A stretch of DNA of 50,394 nucleotides, from the NCBI GenBank assembly GCA_002437435.1, contig DJPV01000017.1, positions 14,434 through 64,827 of the forward strand, given 5' to 3'. The notes beneath the pieces were generated by a model. The model was not told the DNA's origin. It did not search any database and was given only the letters and a program-made list of their open reading frames with translations. The translations under genes and the position numbers were made by a program. Numbering within the stretch: position 1 is the first letter of the stretch; each line of letters starts with the position of its first letter. This document shows, one piece after another, positions 44,779-50,394 of this stretch. Origin of the DNA: Lachnospiraceae bacterium UBA6403. GTDB lineage: Bacteria > Bacillota > Clostridia > Lachnospirales > Lachnospiraceae.

Positions 44779-44916
44779 CATGATATAATGAGCGCAAAAT
44801 CACTTGCTTGCAAGGGGGCTGATTTTGCGGAATGCATTGAGTGATGAAATCACGATATAATGATGAAAAATCGCTTGCTTGCAAGGGGCGATTTTTCGAA
44901 TGCATTGAGTGAGCAC
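44779..44916. repeat. Two tandem hairpin repeats with shared loop
   Basis: Two imperfect units (44779-44850 and 44851-44916), plus the start of a third, share GATATAATGA, the loop CTTGCTTGCAAGGGG and the tail GAATGCATTGAGTGA. Each loop is closed by a different but perfect stem: GCAAAATCA/TGATTTTGC in the first, GAAAAATCGC/GCGATTTTTC in the second. They fill the gap between the divergent gerA-type operon and the oxidoreductase gene. The rest of that roughly 400-base gap is AT-rich with no gene seen. Confidence 0.85.
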
Positions 44917-45019
44917 GATATAACGATCATTACGATGGGATGTGCTTGCACAAATCCCCAAAAACTCCTATAGTAATTACATAAAAATCTTTGGATACGC
45001 ACAGAAAGGAATGAAAAAA

Positions 45020-46003
45020 ATGACAACCCCAGACACCAGATTAGAAAACAGAAAATTGCGGCTCGCCATCCTCGGTGCAGGTGGTATCGCCCGCAAGATG
45101 GCAGAAACCGTCAACCAGATGGACGAAGTGGAACTCTATGCTGTAGCAAGCAGAACAGAAGAAAAAGCCAGACAATTTGCAGATACTTATCATGCATCCA
45201 AATGGTATGGCTCTTATGAAGAAATGGTTGCTGACGACGGAATTGATCTTGTCTACGTTGCAACTCCACATTCCCATCATAAAGAGCATACGATACTATG
45301 CCTGAATCACAACCGGGCTGTTCTGTGCGAGAAAGCATTTGCCGTAAATACAAAAGAAGCCGAAGATATGATCCGGCTCGCAAAAGAAAAGAATATATTA
45401 CTGGCGGAAGCGATGTGGGTTCGCTATATGCCAATGTCATTTACCTTAAAAGAAATTATAGATTCCGGCGTTATCGGAAAAATAACAGGACTGACCGCAA
45501 ATCTTGGTTATTCCCTGATGCAAGTAGAACGTCTGATCCGTCCGGAACTTGCCGGTGGTGCCCTCTTAGATCTTGCACCATATACCTTAAACTTTGCGAC
45601 CTGGGTACTCGGCGACAACGTATCTGAAATCCACACAACGATGACTCCACACGAATCAGGCGTAGACAAAACAGAATTTATCAACCTGTCATACCCGGAC
45701 GGTACGATCGCTGGCTTGTTCACAACTATGGAATCAGCAACCGACCGACGCGGCGTGATCTACGGAACAAAAGGCTACATCGAGGTTGACAACATCAATA
45801 ATTATGAAGCATTTCGTATATATGAAAATGACCGCCGACTGGTTCAGACAATCAACTGTCCTGCCCAGATCAGCGGCTATGAATACGAAGTGCTCGCCTG
45901 TAAGCGAGCGCTTGAAAAAGGTCTGATCGAATGTCCGGAAATGCCGCATGAACACACTTTATATATCATGCGGCTATTTGACGAGATACGAAAAAACTGG
46001 TAA
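45020..46003 (+). CDS. Gfo/Idh/MocA family oxidoreductase
   Basis: A 327-residue NAD(P)-dependent sugar or inositol dehydrogenase-like protein. The N-terminal Rossmann fold has LAILGAGGIARKMAE (16-30), VYVATPHSHH, and CEKAFAVN (103-110), where the family usually has EKP, so the proline is replaced by alanine. The C-terminal domain carries GGALLDLAPYTLNFATWVLG. The substrate is unknown. The start with AAAGGA nine bases upstream was chosen; the longest ORF begins 26 codons earlier in repeat-adjacent sequence without a ribosome site. Confidence 0.9.
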   Translation: MTTPDTRLENRKLRLAILGAGGIARKMAETVNQMDEVELYAVASRTEEKARQFADTYHASKWYGSYEEMVADDGIDLVYVATPHSHHKEHTILCLNHNRAVLCEKAFAVNTKEAEDMIRLAKEKNILLAEAMWVRYMPMSFTLKEIIDSGVIGKITGLTANLGYSLMQVERLIRPELAGGALLDLAPYTLNFATWVLGDNVSEIHTTMTPHESGVDKTEFINLSYPDGTIAGLFTTMESATDRRGVIYGTKGYIEVDNINNYEAFRIYENDRRLVQTINCPAQISGYEYEVLACKRALEKGLIECPEMPHEHTLYIMRLFDEIRKNW

Positions 46004-46021
46004 TAGCAGACAAAAAATCCC

Positions 46022-46093
46022 GCTATAACAGACGATATGTCCCTCTTTCACTGATCATCCAATAAAAAAGGGACGTATATCATCTGTTACAGC
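46022..46093. terminator. Long imperfect hairpin between convergent genes
   Basis: Arms 46022-46048 and 46064-46093 are inverted copies with a few mismatches (core ACAGACGATAT, with GTCCCT next to the loop). A- and T-rich stretches lie near the loop. It lies between the oxidoreductase and ABC permease genes and probably terminates both. Confidence 0.6.
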
Positions 46094-46114
46094 AGGATCT
46101 CTCTATGTAAATAT

Positions 46115-48301
46115 TTACCTCAACACCATATTACCTGACAGCAGTTGAACCAATGGATAATATTTTGCAGCAGTAAATCCTGACAGATATAATAACAACG
46201 GCAGAAGTGCAACGGCTGCCGCACAGAATATCGCACCATTTGTGCTCTTGATCAGCTTTCCGACCAGAACATAGAGTACAGTCAGTACCAGAATCGTGAT
46301 CAACCGAATTCCATATACCAGCAGGAAATATCCGGTAATACTGGTTGATATGCCAACATGTTCCAGATACGGAAGAGACTGTGCCAGATATTTCCCTCCC
46401 ACCAGTCCGATCTCGCTTTTCACCCACATAAGTTCTGGCAGATAAACGATCATGTATGTAACAAGAATAATAAACAGCATCCGAAATACTTTGATCACAT
46501 GAAGTTTCCTGTAATTTTCTGTAATATCAATAATGCCATTGATCTTATATCTGTAATCCTCCAAATACAGAAATGCAGTTGTAAGCATCAGCACAACGAT
46601 TATCTTCGCTGCATTCATCACATCATCCTTATAGTCTTTGCTTCCGGCAAGGATATTCCATCCTCTGGCATAGACAAATCCTATCCGTTCCAGTACAGCA
46701 GGATCGGCTTCCGAAACCTGTGACGTGATTCCACATTGCTGCTTAATATAATCCACATATTCCAGACAGCGAAAGAAACTCTCCTCATTTGCACGCTGCT
46801 TATTCAGTTCATCCCATTTATCATTATACTCTTTTTCAGTTATCTTTCCTGCAGCGTAGTCCTGGTCAACCCGATCTTCTTCTTCGTGAAGTTTTTCGTA
46901 CCGTTCTTCCTCCGAGGCTATATAATCCAGCTTTCCCTGTGTAACCACACCTTCAATCTGACTGATGTAATATTGGTATGCATATTCATTTGCGCTCCAC
47001 CGTACAGATTTGTTCTGGTAAATGTACACCTGAAATCCAACCAACAGAAGAATAACAAATATCATCTTATATCCCAGCCATAACTTATAGCCTTCCAGAC
47101 TCCATATAGAAGGAAGCGTCTTGCGGGCTTTTGCAGCTTTTCTTTTTATTCGTATACGTGTCTCCTGATAATCACTGCTTCCTTCCAGATATAGTACAGA
47201 CGATATAATAAGAAGCCCTGCTATCAGCACAGCACAAACTACACAATCCAGATAAATGGCCGGTCTTGCATGAGACATCAGATTATAATTCTCATACTGG
47301 AAAAATTTTGTTGTATCAAGCATCGAAAAGATAGAAAATCGATACACAAATGTAAGATTAAGCCTCTCTCCCAGTACAGAAAACAACAGTTCCACAAACA
47401 TCGCAGCTGCCGTCCATACACACAGCATAATCTCATTCGAAGAAATAACTGCAAATGTGAATAATGCCGCAAGAATCACAGAAAAGATCAGAATTTTCAC
47501 CACACAGACAAGAACAGCAAATGTACCAATTCTGCATGAAAAACCATATCCGATATAGTCCATCAGGCTCTGTACCGGCGCTGACAGATCTACAGCTCCA
47601 AACTTCCATTCGGCGATCAAAATATTACTTAAGGATACTCCTGCTACAAATAATGCCATATAGACAAATGCTGCCGCATACTTAGACAACAATAAACGAC
47701 TGTCTCCATTCCACGTTGTCTTATACAGATTTGCCAGACCATTCTTCTTATCCCGCAGCACCAGTTCCAGCACCAGAACAACCAGCAGGAAAAATATCAG
47801 AACATAACTTCCGGTAAAATTCAATGCCTTACAGATTCCATATCCGCCAACAAAGGATACTTCTGTTTCCTCAAGTCTTTCAAAATCCCTCTTTGTCCGT
47901 TCCAGATTACTGATCGAGAACTTTGTCTGAAATATGGAAATCGACTGATTCATCTCTGCATCGTCTATAACCTTCTGCAGATATTCGTCATACGTTGTGC
48001 TTGCCATATATTCATCAAACAACTGTTTATATGTCTCTGATTCCGGATCTTCCATATACATATCCATAATGGAATCCGGATCTGTCCGAAGCCTTGCATA
48101 CTGTGTACTATCCACCTCATCAGTAGCAAAGGCTACGATCAACAGGCCCACATTCATAACTAAAAACAATAAAAAGCATAATATTAATTTCCGGTTATAT
48201 AAAATAGCCCGTATTTCATTTATAAAAAATCGAAAAAATCCGCCTCTTCGTCCGGAATGACTGATGGAAGCAGCTTTTTCCATTTGTTTTGATCTACTCA
48301 T
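46115..48301 (-). CDS. ABC transporter permease, two-half protein
   Basis: About 728 residues from the ATG with a GGAGG Shine-Dalgarno. It has two similar halves, each starting with a membrane helix (about 28-50 and 408-428) followed by an outer domain and about five more helices. The second outer domain (about 430-560) is strongly charged and coiled-coil-like (SEEERYEKLHEEEDRVDQDY). This is the layout of ABC-2-type exporter or antimicrobial-peptide efflux permeases in which two permease copies are fused. It is 62 bases after the ATPase gene. The substrate is unknown. Confidence 0.8.
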   Translation of the reverse strand: MSRSKQMEKAASISHSGRRGGFFRFFINEIRAILYNRKLILCFLLFLVMNVGLLIVAFATDEVDSTQYARLRTDPDSIMDMYMEDPESETYKQLFDEYMASTTYDEYLQKVIDDAEMNQSISIFQTKFSISNLERTKRDFERLEETEVSFVGGYGICKALNFTGSYVLIFFLLVVLVLELVLRDKKNGLANLYKTTWNGDSRLLLSKYAAAFVYMALFVAGVSLSNILIAEWKFGAVDLSAPVQSLMDYIGYGFSCRIGTFAVLVCVVKILIFSVILAALFTFAVISSNEIMLCVWTAAAMFVELLFSVLGERLNLTFVYRFSIFSMLDTTKFFQYENYNLMSHARPAIYLDCVVCAVLIAGLLIISSVLYLEGSSDYQETRIRIKRKAAKARKTLPSIWSLEGYKLWLGYKMIFVILLLVGFQVYIYQNKSVRWSANEYAYQYYISQIEGVVTQGKLDYIASEEERYEKLHEEEDRVDQDYAAGKITEKEYNDKWDELNKQRANEESFFRCLEYVDYIKQQCGITSQVSEADPAVLERIGFVYARGWNILAGSKDYKDDVMNAAKIIVVLMLTTAFLYLEDYRYKINGIIDITENYRKLHVIKVFRMLFIILVTYMIVYLPELMWVKSEIGLVGGKYLAQSLPYLEHVGISTSITGYFLLVYGIRLITILVLTVLYVLVGKLIKSTNGAIFCAAAVALLPLLLYLSGFTAAKYYPLVQLLSGNMVLR

Positions 48302-48363
48302 ATCGTCCTCCATTTCCACAGGCAGCCACTTTCTCTATCTGGAAATGACCAACCTGCAAAAAG

Positions 48364-49086
48364 CTACTCTCCAAATATACTTAAATATACATCTTCCAGA
48401 TCCGGATTCTCTTTATCCGTGATTCTTCCGGTCAGGATCTCCGGTGCTGCCATCTCGATCAACACACCTTTTTTCAGCAGCATGATCTGACTTGCTATAT
48501 CCTCAATATCCTGAACAACATGAGTAGCGATCAAAATGATCTTCCCTGCAGAATTATCATGGATCAGATTCCGTACATGGATCCTCTCCTTCGGATCCAG
48601 TCCTGCTGTTGGCTCATCAAAAATAATGATCTTTGAATCCCCAAGAAATGCCTGCGCGATCAGCAGTCTCTGCTTCATACCGCCGGAATATGTTCCGACC
48701 TTTCGATCCAATACATCAAGAAGATTTACCTTTGATGCGTATTTCTCGATCTCATCATTCAGTACTTTTTTCTCTACTCCTTTCAACAATCCCATATATG
48801 CAAGAAACATCCGTCCGGTATAAAACGGATAGATTGCCTGCTGCTGTGGCATATAACCGATCAGCCGTTGATATTCCCGTTTCAGGGTATGAATATCTGT
48901 TCCATCCAGATAAATTTCTCCTGCTGTCGGTTTGATATTTCTTGTAATCAACTTCATCAAGGTACTTTTTCCTGCACCATTTGGCCCCAACAATCCATAA
49001 ATCCCCTCTGAGAATGTCATGGAAAAATCATCAAGCGCCGTTGTATTCTTATATTCTTTCGAGATATGCTCCAGTTTTAACTCCAT
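48364..49086 (-). CDS. ABC transporter ATP-binding protein
   Basis: A 240-residue ABC ATPase with Walker A GPNGAGKS (34-41), Q-loop GYMPQQQAIYP, signature SGGMKQ (134-139), Walker B IIIFDEP (153-159) and the switch histidine in ATHVVQD. It belongs to the group that serves ABC-2 exporters. It should power the fused permease that follows. It starts 16 bases after the unknown extracytoplasmic protein. Confidence 0.95.
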   Translation of the reverse strand: MELKLEHISKEYKNTTALDDFSMTFSEGIYGLLGPNGAGKSTLMKLITRNIKPTAGEIYLDGTDIHTLKREYQRLIGYMPQQQAIYPFYTGRMFLAYMGLLKGVEKKVLNDEIEKYASKVNLLDVLDRKVGTYSGGMKQRLLIAQAFLGDSKIIIFDEPTAGLDPKERIHVRNLIHDNSAGKIILIATHVVQDIEDIASQIMLLKKGVLIEMAAPEILTGRITDKENPDLEDVYLSIFGE

Positions 49087-49102
49087 ATCCTCATCCCCTT
49101 TA

Positions 49103-50350
49103 TCACTCTTCCGGCCATTTCACCCAGTCAAATGCTTCCACAGCATTCTGATCTGCTTTCTCCAGTTTTGTAAAATATGCATCCCGGAATTCTGCCCATC
49201 CTGTCACCGTCTGTTCACTCTGATCCGATGTGATTACATCTCCTGGCTTCATACCAGTATAATCATGTCCATCTATATATATCTTGTCACTTGATTCATC
49301 CAAGCCATAAATATCGGATATATAAGTTCCTTCTTCTGTAAAACAGGTATTTGCCAGATAAACAGTTCCTGTATCACATTGATAAAAAAACTTATTGTAA
49401 TCTGTATTAATTGCATACAAGTATCGATCCATACAATAAATATCTCCATCTACAATCCGAAAAATTTCTTTCTGATTCTGCAAGTCTGCATCACACGAAT
49501 ATATCACAGTCCATTCTACACCATTATCCAATTCCTTCGTTTCTATATAAATGCCACTTGCAGTACTGATTATATTAAAGGATTTCCCATATTCTGTATT
49601 TAAATTATCTGCAACAATTTCATCTTTATGGGTTTCTATATTATATGTAAGCAGTATAGTGTGCCTGTTTCTCTGGCTATCTTTATAACCATATGTCAGA
49701 TAAATTTTTTCTTTGTTTTTATTATTTAATATATGAAGTGTTGAATTGTCATGTTCTGCATCTCCTTCATAACTTAACAATACTCGTAACCGCCTCCATC
49801 TCAGATCATATGAATACAACGTGCAATCAAGCTGATATTGATTCAATTTAAATCCATCATGATATTTCCATGTAGTAAAATATAATATTCCATCTATCAT
49901 TTCCATATCAAAAACAGCGCCTTCATCTGCCGAATACAGAATACTCACTTTGCTTCCATCCTTTTCTACTTCACGAATCTGTACAGCCCCTTTATATATG
50001 GCATCATCCTCATCATTAATTGTTACCTCAGAATCAAATTCACTTATATATAGTTTATCTTCATAATAAAGCATACTAGATCCCAGTCCAAATATATACG
50101 CATTACAGTTTTCTGTATTATGCTTGCAATTAGCTTTATTGCAAACTACTACCGATTTTCCCGTCTTTGAATCCAAAAAATAAAGAACATTTCTTTTTAT
50201 ATAATACATACCATCATCCGCAAAAGCTCTTAATGAAGAATATTCCACTTCATCTGGATATTTTTTTATTTTTCGTATGACAACATATCCTAATCCCATA
50301 ATCAAACCAACGCATAAAATAATACAAATAATGCGCACCGTTTTATTCAT
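49103..50350 (-). CDS. Unknown extracytoplasmic protein, beta-propeller-like, ABC-linked
   Basis: A 415-residue protein with one N-terminal membrane helix (about 6-26) and a large outer part of repeated beta-rich blocks such as FADDGMYYIKRNVLYFLDSKTG and MIDGILYFTTWKYHDG, which suggests a beta-propeller like DUF5050 proteins. A cysteine motif C70-x4-C75-x-H77-x4-C82 (VVVCNKANCKHNTENCNAY) lies near the N-terminus. I recall similar motifs in other unassigned Lachnospiraceae proteins. It heads the ABC exporter operon, so it may sense or deliver the substrate. The start ATG has a GGGG ribosome site. The last 44 bases of the window hold only a GGTAGT/ACTACC inverted repeat. Confidence 0.75.
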   Translation of the reverse strand: MNKTVRIICIILCVGLIMGLGYVVIRKIKKYPDEVEYSSLRAFADDGMYYIKRNVLYFLDSKTGKSVVVCNKANCKHNTENCNAYIFGLGSSMLYYEDKLYISEFDSEVTINDEDDAIYKGAVQIREVEKDGSKVSILYSADEGAVFDMEMIDGILYFTTWKYHDGFKLNQYQLDCTLYSYDLRWRRLRVLLSYEGDAEHDNSTLHILNNKNKEKIYLTYGYKDSQRNRHTILLTYNIETHKDEIVADNLNTEYGKSFNIISTASGIYIETKELDNGVEWTVIYSCDADLQNQKEIFRIVDGDIYCMDRYLYAINTDYNKFFYQCDTGTVYLANTCFTEEGTYISDIYGLDESSDKIYIDGHDYTGMKPGDVITSDQSEQTVTGWAEFRDAYFTKLEKADQNAVEAFDWVKWPEE

Positions 50351-50394
50351 CTAATAACCCCGCTTTCATCCTAGGTAGTGTCAAATTTACTACC

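Noticed and set aside
44942..45019. Upstream 26 codons of the oxidoreductase frame as a real N-terminus
   Set aside because: There is no ribosome site at the first ATG, the added residues do not resemble the family, and AAAGGA favours the internal ATG.

Overview
This window reads as chromosomal DNA of an anaerobic, spore-forming Firmicute, most likely a gut Lachnospiraceae species. The evidence is the gdpP-rplI-dnaB cluster, a large (Alu-domain) SRP RNA, spore germination genes, a FabV-type enoyl reductase, a BspA-like leucine-rich-repeat surface protein, and several small membrane proteins of a kind common in that family. Base composition is low to moderate in GC, and the ORF-dense core looks vertically inherited. 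I see no integrase, transposase, prophage or CRISPR array.

Region 1 (1-10.7 kb, all minus) combines surface-polymer genes with housekeeping genes. In transcription order these are a CDP-glycerol-type polymer transferase, an IspD/TarI-type cytidylyltransferase, an acyltransferase-3 protein, gdpP (c-di-AMP hydrolase), rplI, dnaB, fabV, a DUF2142 membrane protein and the start of a family-2 glycosyltransferase. Region 2 (10.7-16.3 kb) has pgi, a PdaA-like deacetylase lipoprotein, an unknown membrane protein, and a divergent TSCPD-murG pair that ends in a strong two-way terminator. Region 3 (16.4-27.2 kb) has an HD-domain protein, the SRP RNA, tadA, a tatD-rsmA operon with an unknown protein on each side, degV, an unknown two-TM protein, pncB, maf and an aminotransferase.

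Region 4 (27.3-35.2 kb) is the most unusual part. An AAA/DUF4143 ATPase gene lies between two about 151-bp direct repeats, each carrying a terminator hairpin, and a perfect 43-bp palindrome abuts its ribosome binding site. Three long inverted-repeat elements (about 225-356 bp, arms 39-66 bp) share interior modules and frame the malQ-plsC operon and a small HxlR-regulated cluster. Two of them supply the last codons and stop of neighbouring genes. They look like a family of non-coding giant-hairpin repeats that I do not recognise.

Region 5 (35.2-50.4 kb) has ddl with DUF1934 and methyltransferase genes, the large LRR protein, a spore germination operon and an oxidoreductase preceded by two tandem hairpin repeats. 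It ends with an unknown extracytoplasmic protein in front of an ABC exporter. The germination operon is odd. Its permease gene is fused to the N-terminal part of a GerC-like lipoprotein. The gene after it resembles the domain of the sporulation signal protein SpoIIR but lacks that family's usual tail. Together with the PdaA-like enzyme, this supports a sporulating organism.

All family assignments were made by reading motifs, without database searches. Start codons were moved from the longest ORF where a Shine-Dalgarno sequence clearly favoured an internal start, and each such case is stated.
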